From contig OZ241860.1 of the NCBI GenBank assembly GCA_965203195.1, positions 1,178,001 to 1,242,000 on the forward strand: a stretch of DNA of 64,000 nt, written 5' to 3'. Each line of letters opens with the position of its first letter. Position 1 is the stretch's first letter. The notes under the pieces are model-generated. The model had not been told where the DNA came from and searched no databases. It saw nothing but the letters and a program-made list of their open reading frames with translations. Below, piece after piece: positions 25,214 to 33,461 of this stretch. The translations under genes were made by a program, and so were the position numbers. Source of the DNA: Bin87 sp965203195 (lineage in GTDB: Bacteria > Chloroflexota > Dehalococcoidia > Lucifugimonadales > UBA3495).

Positions 25214-25733
25214 CTAACGGGCGTCATCCGGCGGCGCCCCTTCGGGCCAGAACAGTTGGTAAAGCCGCCGGGAGAGTTCCTCGCAGAGTATCAGTCCGGC
25301 GAGAACGTCATCCTCAGGATCTCTGTTCTCGTAGAAGTTGGAGTGCATAATGCGGGCAACGCGGAAGGAGTTGTTAATCCAGTGCCGGGTTGCCTCATCG
25401 CCGGCATCGCCCACCACCGCGACGGCGCGGTAGTTACCATCCAAAGGGCCCGGTGGTTGTGGATGATGCCACCGTGGTAGGCGCTGATGGCCTCGACCGT
25501 TTCGGCAACCAGTCCCCACGCCTTGTTGGACGCCTGGGGAAGGTCGCCTTTGTCCAGATGTTCCCAGGCGCTGGCGCGAAAATCCTGGCCCATGCCGGCG
25601 TACTTCTGCGGGGAGCAGCTGGCGTCAAGCTCAAGGTTTGGTCGTTGGCGGCGGCTAAAGCGCGGGCAATGGCGGCGGCGGCAATGCACGGCGCAGAGCA
25701 GGGCGCGGCAGAGTTGGTAGTGGCGGTAATCAT
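25214..25733 (-). pseudogene. PaREP1/HEPN-like gene, inverted and frameshifted
   Basis: The start is ATG 25733 after gaggcattcaaa (MITATTNSAAPCSAPCIAAAAIARALAAANDQ), but LELDASCSPQKYAGMGQDFRASAWEHLDKG is in a second frame and the C-terminal part (DEATRHWINNSF, MHSNFYENRDPEDDVLAG) in a third, so at least two indels are needed. It ends FWPEGAPPDDAR like the copy at 35292. IS4-family sequence begins about 26 bp upstream, removing its promoter. Confidence 0.75.
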
Positions 25734-25759
25734 TTTGAATGCCTCAAAGCGAAGCGTTG

Positions 25760-26888
25760 CTAGCGCGTACCCGCTTTCAGGTAGTGGGCAAGCCGAACCA
25801 TCTGGGCGGGGGCTCCGGCGTGGCCGGATAGCGCTCCCTGCCCAACCGCAGCAGTCCCAGCTTCCCCCACGAACACGCCAGCCGCAGGAACCGCCACGAC
25901 GCACGCCGCCCCGCCAGCAGCAGCAAACAGCAGGCCAACAATAGCCCCACCAGCATACGCCCCAGCCGCGCCGTAGTGGTTGCCGTTCCCCGATCCAGGG
26001 CGAAATACTGCTTGCCATCGCGAAAGTACTGCTCCGGCTGCATTCATTTGCGATATTGCCGCACCGCTACCTTCGCGTCCGGCAGCGAAGTCGCCAGATA
26101 CCGGGGTTCCTGATGTCCCCGACCCCGGTACAGCGCCAGGTTCACCGTAGCAATCCCTGATAACCATCGGTCGTCGTGGATGTGGACATTGCCCTTGAGC
26201 GGCGCCACATAGTCCACCGTGCGGCCAGTGTGGCGGGGCATTTCCGGCAGCCGCCGCGGCAGGCTGGCGCGTCCGAAGCCCCTATCGGCCAGCAGCAGCG
26301 GACGGATAGCATCTGGCAGATTGCGCAGCAGGCGCGCGATAAAAGCCTCTTCCAGCCGGTTCTGCGACGGGTTCAGTTCGTCGACGGTCGTGGCCCAGCT
26401 GAGCAGGGGCAGTCCGCACTTGCAGTAGCAGACGGCGGCGAAAAGGCCGTTGCGCTTGCGGCCCAGGTCGGAACCAGTCAATCATAATAGGCGTTTGGCC
26501 TTTGATGCCCGCCAGGTGGCGGATGGCGGGCATCAGGGCGCATTGGGTCTGGATGGGGTCAAAGCGAGGGTTGGAGCGGAAGTGGAAGTGGCGCTGGCGT
26601 ACTCTTTTTGGCAGACCTGGTGGTGGCTTTGGGGCAGTCCGGGCATCCAGGGCTGCGCCAGTTCGGATAAGGAGAGGGCGCGGCGATTGAGGATGGCAGC
26701 AGTGAGCAGGGCCGGGTTAGCGCGCCTGGTGGCGCGCATCTGGGGCAGGTTGTGGTGGAGAAAGGCGGCGATTTGGTGATACCATGGCATAGGTCGGCGA
26801 CTCCCGGGGTATCGGATGTTGGTTATCCTGATACATACCCGGAGTCGCCGGCTGTGGCAAGTGCCAACCCAAAGTGGTACGCGCGAGC
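25760..26888 (-). mobile_element. IS4-family-like insertion sequence, decayed
   Basis: Imperfect terminal inverted repeats: tagcgcgtacccgcttt at 25761-25777 against aaagtggtacgcgcgag at 26871-26887. Inside, the - strand has an IS4-type transposase split over several frames. The 5' end of the inverted PaREP1 pseudogene lies on its left and the 5'-truncated PaREP1 gene on its right, so it sits between two divergent copies. Confidence 0.65.
25777..26790 (-). pseudogene. IS4-like transposase, frameshifted
   Basis: N-terminal part MPWYHQIAAFLHHNLPQM (26790-26533), a middle piece IKGQTPIMIDWF, then LLADRGFGRASLPRRL and the C-terminal EQYFRDGKQYFALDRG (a YREK-like Y..R...K signature) followed by a hydrophobic end. 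At least three frames are involved. The DRGFGR and FRDGK segments identify an IS4-type DDE enzyme; it is inactive as read. Confidence 0.65.
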
Positions 26889-27361
26889 CTGATCAGGACA
26901 TAGCCATCGCCGTTGCCCGCGGCCTGGCCGCCGCCAACGACCAGCCCAATCCCGAGCTTGACGCCAGCTGCTCCGCGCAGAAATACGCCGGCATGGCCCA
27001 GGAGTTCCGCGCCAGCGCCTGGGAACATCTGGACAAAGGCGACCTTCCCCAGGCATCCAACAAAGCCTGGGGGCTGGTGGCCGAAACCGTCAAGGCTATC
27101 AGCGCCTACCACGGCGGCATCATCCACGGCCACCGGGCCATCTGGACGGTAACTACCGCGCTGGCCCGGCTGGTTGGCGACTCCGGCGATATGGAAACCC
27201 GGCACTGGATTAACAACTCCTTTGCGGTCGCGCGCGGCTTGCACTCCAATTTCTATGAGAACAGAGCGCCGGAGGATGACGTTCTCGCCGGGCTGATACT
27301 CTGCGAGGAGCTTTCGGAACGGCTTTACCAACTGTTCGGGCCGGGCGGGCGTAGCCCCTAG
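26816..27361 (+). CDS. PaREP1/HEPN-like protein with IS-derived N-terminus
   Basis: The conserved part starts at PDQDIAIAVARGLAAANDQPNPEL (about 26891) and runs to RLYQLFGPGGRSP at 27361. The first dozen family residues and the promoter are lost, and the open frame reaches back 24 codons into the IS4-like right end to ATG 26816. If translated, it is a chimera; a GTG inside the old region could also serve. Otherwise it contains all family parts: ASNKAWGLVAETVKAI, AYHGGIIHGHRAIW, LHSNFYENRAPEDDVL, EELSERL. Confidence 0.6.
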   Translation: MLVILIHTRSRRLWQVPTQSGTREPDQDIAIAVARGLAAANDQPNPELDASCSAQKYAGMAQEFRASAWEHLDKGDLPQASNKAWGLVAETVKAISAYHGGIIHGHRAIWTVTTALARLVGDSGDMETRHWINNSFAVARGLHSNFYENRAPEDDVLAGLILCEELSERLYQLFGPGGRSP

Positions 27362-27408
27362 CCCCCTGGCCGGCCAGCGAGCCAGCAGCCGGCGGCCGGC
27401 GGCCGGCC

Positions 27409-27600
27409 TCATCCGCCCCCACGCAGCATCCCGTTCAGGGTCAACGCGCCGGCGCCGAACCCGACGAGGGCGAACACGATGGTATAGAAAATTTCGTGCG
27501 CCGGCCAGGGTATGACCACCGTCCAGAGCAGCGCCCACAGGAATGCCGCCAGGAATCCGCAGAACAGGCCCACGATAATCGGAATGACGAACAGTTGCAT
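27409..27600 (-). CDS. Array two-helix membrane protein (63 aa)
   Basis: MQLFVIPIIVGLFCGFLAAF, then LLWTVVIPWPAHEIFYTIVFALVGFGAGALTLNGM. Two membrane helices flank the conserved IPWPAHE turn. It converges with the PaREP1 gene at 26816-27361 (48 bp apart) and is divergent from the next at 27778 across a 177-bp region containing that gene's promoter. No family recognised; it is the most frequent companion of the PaREP1 genes. Confidence 0.65.
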   Translation of the reverse strand: MQLFVIPIIVGLFCGFLAAFLWALLWTVVIPWPAHEIFYTIVFALVGFGAGALTLNGMLRGGG

Positions 27601-27693
27601 TTCAAGCCTCATTCTGGTCAGCATTTCGGCAACGCAACAGACGCCGGCGCGCAGAACGGCCTTTCCGGCGCCGGGCGGTTTTGCGGCGGCGGC

Positions 27694-27735
27694 GCGGTAT
27701 GCGGTATCGGTATGCGGTATGATATAGTGTATAAT
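27694..27735 (+). promoter_or_regulatory. PaREP1 promoter with 7-bp repeat
   Basis: gcggtat units at 27694, 27701 and 27714 plus a 6-bp variant, then gatatagtg and TATAAT at 27730-27735. Transcription would start just before the tttgaggcagctaa leader of the gene at 27778. Confidence 0.6.
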
Positions 27736-27777
27736 GGCAGTTCCGCAACCACAACGCTTTGTTTTTGAGGCAGCTAA

Positions 27778-28299
27778 ATGACTACCACTACCACTACCGC
27801 TAACGCCAAGTCCACCTGGCCCCTCCCCGAGCCGGACACTGCCGCCGCCGTGGCCAGCGGCCTGGCCGCCGCTAACGACCACCCCAACCCCGTATTCGAC
27901 GCCGGCTGCTCCGCGCAGAAGTACGCCGGCATGGCCCAGGATTTCCGCGCCAGCGCCTGGGAACATCTGGACAAAGGCGACCTGGCCCAAGCTTCCAACA
28001 AAGCCTGGGGACTGGTGGCTGAAACGGTCAAGGCCATCAGCGCCTACCACGGCGGCATCATCCACGGCCACCGGGGCATCTGGGAGGTGTCGCACGCACT
28101 GGCGCGGCTGGCGGGCGACGCCGGCGATATGGCAACCCGGCACTGGCTTAACAATTCCTTTACGGTCGCACGCAGTCTGCATTCCAACTTCTACGAGAAC
28201 AGGGCCCGCGAGGATGATGTCCTTTCCGGGCTGATACTTTGCGAGGAGCTTTCGGAACGGCTTTACCAACTGTTCGGGCCGGGCGGGCGTAGCCCCTAG
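27778..28299 (+). CDS. PaREP1/HEPN-like protein, array copy c (173 aa)
   Basis: Complete copy. N-terminal low-complexity Thr/Ala tail, then WPLPEPDTAAAVASGLAAAN, CSAQKYAGMAQDFRASAWEHLDKGDLAQASNKAWGLVAETVKAI, AYHGGIIHGHRGIWEVSHALARL, LHSNFYENRAREDDVLSG and LCEELSERLYQLF. The GD-xxQAS-xKxWGxxxxxVKA and LHxNFYE blocks are those of PaREP1-type proteins (all-helical, HEPN-like). Biochemical role unknown. It has its own promoter and gaggcagctaa ribosome region, and converges on the membrane gene at 28340. Confidence 0.7.
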   Translation: MTTTTTTANAKSTWPLPEPDTAAAVASGLAAANDHPNPVFDAGCSAQKYAGMAQDFRASAWEHLDKGDLAQASNKAWGLVAETVKAISAYHGGIIHGHRGIWEVSHALARLAGDAGDMATRHWLNNSFTVARSLHSNFYENRAREDDVLSGLILCEELSERLYQLFGPGGRSP

Positions 28300-28339
28300 C
28301 CCCCTGGCCGGCCAGCGAGCCAGCAGCCGGTGGCCGGCC

Positions 28340-28531
28340 TCATCTGCTCCAACGCAGCATCCCGTTCACGGTCCAAACGCCGGCGCCGAACCCGCCGAGG
28401 ACAGCCACGATGCTAGAGAAAATTTCGTGCGCCGGCCAGGGGATGACCAGCGTCCAGAACAGGACCCACAGGAATGCGGCAAGGAGACCGCAGATCAGGC
28501 CCATGATAATCGGAATGACGTACAGTTGCAT
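28340..28531 (-). CDS. Array two-helix membrane protein (63 aa)
   Basis: MQLYVIPIIMGLICGLLAAF, LFWTLVIPWPAHEIFSSIVAVLGGFGAGVWTVNGM. Its start codon lies one base after the stop of the one-helix protein gene on the same strand (TGAaATG), with the gaggtg ribosome site inside that upstream gene, so the pair is translationally coupled. Nearly identical to the copy at 34930. Confidence 0.65.
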   Translation of the reverse strand: MQLYVIPIIMGLICGLLAAFLWVLFWTLVIPWPAHEIFSSIVAVLGGFGAGVWTVNGMLRWSR

Positions 28532-28532
28532 T

Positions 28533-28823
28533 TCACACCTCGTTCTGGTCAGCGCTCCGGCAACGCAACGGCCGGCGGCGCGCCGTTGACCTGACTCGCC
28601 GGCGTCGGACGGTTTTCCGGTAGCGGCGCGGCGCGCAACAGCCAGGGGCGTTATTTATGATTGTTATCCCTGCCTGGGGATAATCCGTACCGGATTTAGG
28701 AGACGGACGGGTGTCCGCTTTAGAGCGCGCATAAAGAACAATAAGTAAGATCACATTGAATACAAACGCAGCCGCCCACTCGGAGGTTAGCCAGCCGGGC
28801 AGGCTCTCAAGTATATTTTCCAA
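28533..28823 (-). CDS. Array one-helix protein (96 aa), TTG start
   Basis: Start TTG 28823 follows AAGGAGctgaaa. The product begins LENILESLPGWLTSEW, has one membrane helix (FVFNVILLIVLYARSK), then a Pro-rich cytosolic-looking tail with KSGTDYPQAGITIINN and a basic end. Homologs at 29845, 33655 and 35885 share ENILETL and the KSGTDxPxAGIT box. No known family. Upstream at 28913-28941 is a consensus promoter. It is cotranscribed with the two-helix gene downstream. Confidence 0.6.
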   Translation of the reverse strand: MENILESLPGWLTSEWAAAFVFNVILLIVLYARSKADTRPSPKSGTDYPQAGITIINNAPGCCAPRRYRKTVRRRRVRSTARRRPLRCRSADQNEV

Positions 28824-28912
28824 TTTCAGCTCCTTTTTACGAGCGTTTGCGTTGGCAACGCTACTTTGCAATGACGCCCCCCATCGGCCGGCACCGCTGC
28901 TTGCTGACGGCT

Positions 28913-28941
28913 ATTTTAGCCAGCGGAAACCGCATTGTAAA
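28913..28941 (-). promoter_or_regulatory. Conserved promoter of the one-helix gene
   Basis: On the - strand TTTACA (28941-28936), 17-bp spacer, TAAAAT (28918-28913). Identical spacing and almost identical sequence occur at 30232-30260 and 34048-34076. Confidence 0.75.
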
Positions 28942-29020
28942 GGGGTAGAATTAGTGTTGCCGTGCCGCATTGGCGCCCCTTCGCCGGCGGCGCCGGGCGG
29001 TTTTGCGGCGGCGGCGCGGC

Positions 29021-29053
29021 GCGGTATCGGTATGCCGTATGATAGTGTATAAT
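29021..29053 (+). promoter_or_regulatory. PaREP1 promoter with 7-bp repeat
   Basis: gcggtat-cggtat-gccgtat then gatagtg and TATAAT at 29048-29053, upstream of the PaREP1 gene at 29096. Confidence 0.6.
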
Positions 29054-29095
29054 GCCAATTCCGCAATCACAACGCTTTGCTTTGAGGCATTCACA

Positions 29096-29611
29096 ATGAC
29101 TACCACTACCGCTACCTCCAAGTTCACCTGGCCCCTCCCCGAGCCGGACACTGCCGCCGCCGTGGCCAGCGGCCTGGCCGCCGCCAACGACCAGCCCAAT
29201 CCCGTATTCGACGCCAGCTGCTCCCCGCAGAAGTACGCCGGCATGGCCCAGGAGTTCCGCGCCAGCGCCTGGGAACATCTGGACAAAGGCGACCTGCCCC
29301 AAGCTTCCAACAAAGCCTGGGGACTGGTGGCCGAAACCGTCAAGGCCATCAGCGCCTACCACGGCGGCATCATACACAGCCACCGGGGCATCTGGACGGT
29401 AACTACCGCCCTGGCGCGGCTGGTGGGCGACGCCGGCGATATGGCAACCCGGCACTGGATTAACAACTCCTTTGCGGTCGCGCGCGGCTTGCACTCCAAT
29501 TTCTATGAGAACAGAGCGCCGGAGGATGACGTTCTCGCCGGGCTGATACTCTGCGAGGAGCTTTCGGAGCGGCTTTACCAACTGTTCGGGCCGGGCGGGC
29601 GTAGCCCCTAG
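29096..29611 (+). CDS. PaREP1/HEPN-like protein, array copy d (171 aa)
   Basis: Complete copy, starting MTTTTATSKFTWPLPEPD at ATG 29096 after tttgaggcattcaca. It keeps every conserved block (SNKAWGLVAETVKAI, AYHGGIIHSHRGIW, LHSNFYENRAPEDDVL, EELSERLYQLF). Its second half is nearly identical in DNA to the copies at 26816 and 32616, suggesting recent gene conversion. Confidence 0.7.
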   Translation: MTTTTATSKFTWPLPEPDTAAAVASGLAAANDQPNPVFDASCSPQKYAGMAQEFRASAWEHLDKGDLPQASNKAWGLVAETVKAISAYHGGIIHSHRGIWTVTTALARLVGDAGDMATRHWINNSFAVARGLHSNFYENRAPEDDVLAGLILCEELSERLYQLFGPGGRSP

Positions 29612-29651
29612 CCCTCTGGCCGGCCAGCGAGCCAGCAGCCCCCGGCCGGCC

Positions 29652-29843
29652 TCATCTGCTCCAACGCAGCATCCCGTTCACGGTCCACACAATTGCGCCG
29701 AACCCGGCCAGGGTAGCCACGATGCCGGAGAAAATTTCGTGCGCCGGCCAAGGGATGACCAGCGTCCAGAACAGGCCCCACAGGACTGCGGTAAGGAGAC
29801 CGCAGAGCACGCCCATAATAAACGGAATGACGTACAGTTGCAT
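29652..29843 (-). CDS. Array two-helix membrane protein (63 aa)
   Basis: MQLYVIPFIMGVLCGLLTAVL, LFWTLVIPWPAHEIFSGIVATLAGFGAIVWTVNGM. It follows the one-helix gene by one base as at 28340. Nearly identical to the copy at 33168. Confidence 0.65.
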   Translation of the reverse strand: MQLYVIPFIMGVLCGLLTAVLWGLFWTLVIPWPAHEIFSGIVATLAGFGAIVWTVNGMLRWSR

Positions 29844-29844
29844 T

Positions 29845-30132
29845 TCACACCTCGTTCCGGTCAACGCTCCGGCAGCGCAACGGCCGTCGGCGCGCAGACC
29901 GACCTGCCCGGCGCCGGGCGGTTCTCCTGCTGTTGCGGCGCGGCGCGCAACAATGGGCGTTGTTTATGATTGTTATCCCTGTTTTGGGATGGTCCGTAGC
30001 GGATTTAGGAGACGGACGGGCACCCATTTTAGTGCGCGCATAAACAATACCAATTAGGAGCAGACTGAAGACAAATTCAGCCATCCATCCTGAGGTTAGC
30101 CAGCTGGGCAGGGTTTCAAATATGTTTCCCAA
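29845..30132 (-). CDS. Array one-helix protein (95 aa), TTG start
   Basis: TTG 30132 after agggagttgaaa. Begins LGNIFETLPSWLTSGW, membrane helix FVFSLLLIGIVYARTK, then PSPKSATDHPKTGITIINN and a basic tail. Its last codons contain the ribosome site of the coupled membrane gene. Confidence 0.6.
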   Translation of the reverse strand: MGNIFETLPSWLTSGWMAEFVFSLLLIGIVYARTKMGARPSPKSATDHPKTGITIINNAHCCAPRRNSRRTARRRAGRSARRRPLRCRSVDRNEV

Positions 30133-30231
30133 TTTCAACTCCCTTTTGCGAGCGCTTGCGTTGGCAGCGCTGCTTGGCAATGACGCCGGCCAACCGGCCG
30201 ACGGCGCCCGCGCCGCTGCTTGCTGATGGCT

Positions 30232-30260
30232 ATTTTAGCCAGCGGAAACCGCATTGTAAA
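30232..30260 (-). promoter_or_regulatory. Conserved promoter of the one-helix gene
   Basis: TTTACA (30260-30255), 17 bp, TAAAAT (30237-30232) on the - strand, reading toward the gene at 30132. Confidence 0.75.
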
Positions 30261-30463
30261 GGGGCAAAATAGCTCGCGCCGCACCGCCCGGTTCGCATCG
30301 GGTTTGGGCGGCTATATTGCCGGCAATAGCAATAGCGCCGCGCTGGCCGGCCGTAGCGTCTAGACCACGGCCGGCCAGCAGCCGGCCTTATTGCCCCAAT
30401 GCGGCATTCCGGCGAAGCGATGGCCGTCGGCGCGCAGAATTGCCTTTCCGGCGGCGGCGCGGC

Positions 30464-30490
30464 GCCGTATGCCGTATGATAGTGTATAAT
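30464..30490 (+). promoter_or_regulatory. PaREP1 promoter with 7-bp repeat
   Basis: Two gccgtat units, gatagtg and TATAAT at 30485-30490, 43 bp before the ATG of the gene at 30533. Confidence 0.6.
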
Positions 30491-30532
30491 GCCGGTTCCG
30501 CAATCGCAACGCTTTGCTTTGAGGCATTCACA

Positions 30533-31048
30533 ATGACTACCACTACCGCTACCGCCAAGCCCACCTGGCCCCTCCCCGAGCCGGACACTGCCGCCGCCGT
30601 GGCCAGCGGCCTGGCCGCCGCCAACGACCAGCCCAACCCCGAGCTTGACGCCAGCTGCTCCGCGCAGAAGTACGCCGGCATGGCCCAGGATTTCCGCGCG
30701 AGCGCCTGGGAACATCTGGACAAAGGCGACCTGGCCCAGGCGTCCAACAAGGCGTGGGGCCTGGTTGCCGAAACGGTCAAGGCCATCAGCGCCTACCACG
30801 GCGGCATCATCCACGGCCACCGGGCCATCTGGACGGTAACTACCGCGCTGTCGCGGCTGGTGGGCGACGCCGGCGATATGGAAACCCGGCGCTGGATTAA
30901 CAACTCCTTCCGCGTTGCCCGCAGTATGCACTCCAACTTCTACGAGAACAGGGATCCTGAGGATGACGTCCTGGACGGCCTGATGCTGTGCGAGGAGCTT
31001 TCGGAACGGCTTTACCAACTGTTCGGGCCGGGCGGGCGTAGCCCCTAG
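30533..31048 (+). CDS. PaREP1/HEPN-like protein, array copy e (171 aa)
   Basis: Complete copy with MTTTTATAKPTWPLPEPD at the start, ASNKAWGLVAETVKAI, AYHGGIIHGHRAIWTVTTALSRL, MHSNFYENRDPEDDVLDG and EELSERLYQLF. It is followed 66 bp later by a second PaREP1 gene with no companion membrane gene between, so e and f form a direct tandem pair probably sharing one promoter. Confidence 0.7.
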   Translation: MTTTTATAKPTWPLPEPDTAAAVASGLAAANDQPNPELDASCSAQKYAGMAQDFRASAWEHLDKGDLAQASNKAWGLVAETVKAISAYHGGIIHGHRAIWTVTTALSRLVGDAGDMETRRWINNSFRVARSMHSNFYENRDPEDDVLDGLMLCEELSERLYQLFGPGGRSP

Positions 31049-31114
31049 CCCCTGGCGCCAGCCGGCCATAATGCCAATTCCGCAACCACAACGCTTTGCT
31101 TTGAGGCATTCACA

Positions 31115-31624
31115 ATGACTACCGCTACCGCCAAGTTCACCTGGCCCCTCCCCGAGCCGGACATTGCCGCCGCCGTGGCCAGCGGCCTGGCCGCCGCCAA
31201 CGACCGGCCCAACCCCGTATTCGACGCCGGCTGCTCCGCGCAGAAGTACGCCGGCATGGCCCAGGAGTTCCGCGCCAGCGCCTGGGAACACCTGGACAAA
31301 GGCGACCTGGCCCAAGCTTCCAACAAAGCCTGGGGGCTGGTGGCCGAAACGGTCAAGGCCATCAGCGCCTACCACGGCGGCATCATCCACGGCCACCGGG
31401 GCATCTGGGAGGTGTCGCACGCACTGGCGCGGCTGGCGGGCGACGCCGGCGATATGGCAACCCGGCACTGGCTTAACAATTCCTTTACGGTCGCACGCAG
31501 TCTGCATTCCAACTTCTACGAGAACAGGGCCCGCGAGGATGATGTCCTGTCCGGGCTGATACTCTGCGAGGAGCTTTCGGAGCGGCTTTACCAACTGTTC
31601 GGGCCGGGCGGGCGTAGCCCCTAG
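31115..31624 (+). CDS. PaREP1/HEPN-like protein, array copy f (169 aa)
   Basis: Complete copy (MTTATAKFTWPLPEPDIAAAV) lying directly behind copy e. The upstream region keeps only cataatgccaattccgcaa; the 7-bp repeats and most of the promoter are missing, so it is likely cotranscribed with copy e. The C-terminal half is nearly identical to copy c (WEVSHALARLAGDAGD). Confidence 0.7.
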   Translation: MTTATAKFTWPLPEPDIAAAVASGLAAANDRPNPVFDAGCSAQKYAGMAQEFRASAWEHLDKGDLAQASNKAWGLVAETVKAISAYHGGIIHGHRGIWEVSHALARLAGDAGDMATRHWLNNSFTVARSLHSNFYENRAREDDVLSGLILCEELSERLYQLFGPGGRSP

Positions 31625-31674
31625 CCCCTACCCCCTACCCCCTGGCCCATGGCCGGCGGCGGGCCTCAAGCGCC

Positions 31675-31857
31675 TCAACGCAGCATCCCGTTCACGGTCC
31701 AAGCGCCGGCGCCGAACCCGACGAGGGCGAACACGATGGTATAGAAAGTTTCATGCGCCGGTCAGGGTATGACCACCGTCCAGAGCAGCGCCCACAGGAA
31801 TGCCGCCAGGAATCCGCAGAACAGGCCCACGATAATCGGAATGACGAACAGTTGCAT
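31675..31857 (-). pseudogene. Array two-helix membrane protein with nonsense mutation
   Basis: Starts MQLFVIPIIVGLFCGFLAAF at 31857 and reaches LLWTVVIP, then a C-to-T change turns the conserved TGG of IPWPAHE into TGA at 31762-31764. Beyond the stop the frame continues as PAHETFYTIVFALVGFGAGAWTVNGMLR to 31675. The second helix is therefore lost unless the stop is read through. Confidence 0.75.
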
Positions 31858-31955
31858 TTCAAGCCTCATTCTGGTCAGCATTTCGGCAACGCAACGGACG
31901 CCGGCGCGCAGAATTGCCTTTCCGGCGCCGGACGGTTTTCCGGCGGCGGCGCGGC

Positions 31956-31989
31956 GCGGTATGCAATATGCCGTATGATAGTGTATAAT
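31956..31989 (+). promoter_or_regulatory. PaREP1 promoter with 7-bp repeat
   Basis: gcggtat-gcaatat-gccgtat, gatagtg, TATAAT at 31984-31989. Confidence 0.6.
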
Positions 31990-32031
31990 GCCAGTTCCGC
32001 AACCACAACGCTTTGTTTTTGAGGCAGCTAA

Positions 32032-32544
32032 ATGACTACCGCTACCGCCAAGCCCACCTGGCCCCTCCCCGAGCCGGACATCGCCGCCACCGTTGCCCGC
32101 TCTTTGGCCGCCGCCCGCGACCGGCCCAACCCGGCGGAGGATGCCGCCTGCTCGCCGCAGAAGTACGCCGGCATGAGCCGGAATTTCCGCGCCGGCGCCT
32201 GGAAACACCTGCAAGACGACAGAGACCTGGCCCAGGCGTCCAACAAGGCGTGGGGTGTGGTTGCCGAAACGGTCAAGGCTATCAGCGCCTACCACGGCGG
32301 CATCATCCACAACCACAGCGCTATCTGGCAAGTAATTCACGGGCTGGCGCGACTGGTTGGCGACGCCGGCGACGATCCAACCCGGAACTGGATTATCAAC
32401 TCCTTCCACGTTGCGCGCGGCCTGCACTCCAACTTCTACGAGGATAGATACTCGGAGGATGACGTCCGCGCCGGCTTGATACTCTGCGAGGAGCTTTCGG
32501 AGCGGCTTTACCAACTGTTCGGGCCGGGTGGGCGTAGCCCCTAG
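32032..32544 (+). CDS. PaREP1/HEPN-like protein, array copy g (170 aa), divergent
   Basis: Complete but one of the most divergent copies: ARSLAAARDRPNPAEDAACSPQKYAGMSRNFRAGAWKHLQDDRDLAQASNKAWGVVAETVKAI, HNHSAIWQVIHGLARL, LHSNFYEDRYSEDDVRAG. A two-residue insertion (QDDRD) replaces DKGD. The 5' leader and 3' end are identical to the others, so the differences are confined to the coding part. Confidence 0.7.
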   Translation: MTTATAKPTWPLPEPDIAATVARSLAAARDRPNPAEDAACSPQKYAGMSRNFRAGAWKHLQDDRDLAQASNKAWGVVAETVKAISAYHGGIIHNHSAIWQVIHGLARLVGDAGDDPTRNWIINSFHVARGLHSNFYEDRYSEDDVRAGLILCEELSERLYQLFGPGGRSP

Positions 32545-32615
32545 CCCCTGGCCTGGCGCCGGCCGGCCATAATGCCGGTTCCGCAACCACAACGCTTTGC
32601 TTTGAGGCATTCACA

Positions 32616-33131
32616 ATGACTACCACTACCGATACCGCCAAGTCCACCTGGCCCCTCCCCGAGCCGGACACTGCCGCCGCCGTGGCCAGCGGCCTGGCCG
32701 CCGCCAACGACCAGCCCAACCTCGAGCTTGACGCCGGCTGCTCCGCGCAGAAGTACGCCGGTATGGCCCAAGATTTTCGCGCCAGCGCCTGGGAACATCT
32801 GGACAAAGGCGACCTGGCCCAAGCTTCCAACAAGGCGTGGGGGCTGGTGGCCGAAACCGTCAAGGCCATCAGCGCCTACCACGGCGGCATCATCCACAGC
32901 CACCGCGCCATCTGGACGGTAACTACCGCCCTGGCCCGGCTGGTGGGCGACTCCGGCGATATGGCAACCCGGCACTGGATTAACAACTCCTTTGCGGTGG
33001 CGCGCGGCTTGCACTCCAATTTCTATGAGAACAGAGCGCCGGAGGATGACGTTCTCGCCGGGCTGATACTCTGCGAGGAGCTTTCGGAACGGCTTTACCA
33101 ACTGTTCGGGCCGGGCGGGCGTAGTCCCTAA
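32616..33131 (+). CDS. PaREP1/HEPN-like protein, array copy h (171 aa)
   Basis: Complete copy 71 bp behind copy g, with the same reduced upstream region (cataatgccggttccgcaa) as copy f, so g and h are the second direct tandem pair. Conserved blocks are all present (NLELDAGCSAQKYAGMAQDF, SNKAWGLVAETVKAI, LHSNFYENRAPEDDVL). Confidence 0.7.
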   Translation: MTTTTDTAKSTWPLPEPDTAAAVASGLAAANDQPNLELDAGCSAQKYAGMAQDFRASAWEHLDKGDLAQASNKAWGLVAETVKAISAYHGGIIHSHRAIWTVTTALARLVGDSGDMATRHWINNSFAVARGLHSNFYENRAPEDDVLAGLILCEELSERLYQLFGPGGRSP

Positions 33132-33167
33132 CCCCCGGTCGGCCAGCGAGCCAGCAGCCGGCCGGCC

Positions 33168-33359
33168 TCATCTGCTCCAGCGGAGCATCCCGTTCACGGT
33201 CCACACGATTGCGCCGAACCCGGCCAGGGTAGCCACGATGCCGGAGAAAATTTCGTGCGCCGGCCAGGGGATGACCAGCGTCCAGAACAGGCCCCACAAG
33301 ACTGCGGTAAGGAGACCGCAGAGCACGCCCATAATAAACGGAATGGCGTACAGTTGCAT
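33168..33359 (-). CDS. Array two-helix membrane protein (63 aa)
   Basis: MQLYAIPFIMGVLCGLLTAVL, then LFWTLVIPWPAHEIFSGIVATLAGFGAIVWTVNGM. It lies behind another two-helix gene (33462) on the same strand rather than behind a one-helix gene, a local tandem duplication of this gene type. Confidence 0.65.
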   Translation of the reverse strand: MQLYAIPFIMGVLCGLLTAVLWGLFWTLVIPWPAHEIFSGIVATLAGFGAIVWTVNGMLRWSR

Positions 33360-33461
33360 TTCACACCTCGTTCCGGTCAACACTCCGGCAACGCAACGGC
33401 CGGCGGCGCGCAGAACGGCCTTTCCGGCGCCGGCCAGCTGGCGTCATCCCGCCATTTTGGG

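Noticed and set aside
25214..25733. Programmed frameshifts in the inverted PaREP1 copy
   Set aside because: At least two separate shifts are required and no slippery sequences are present; other copies are intact, so this is a pseudogene.
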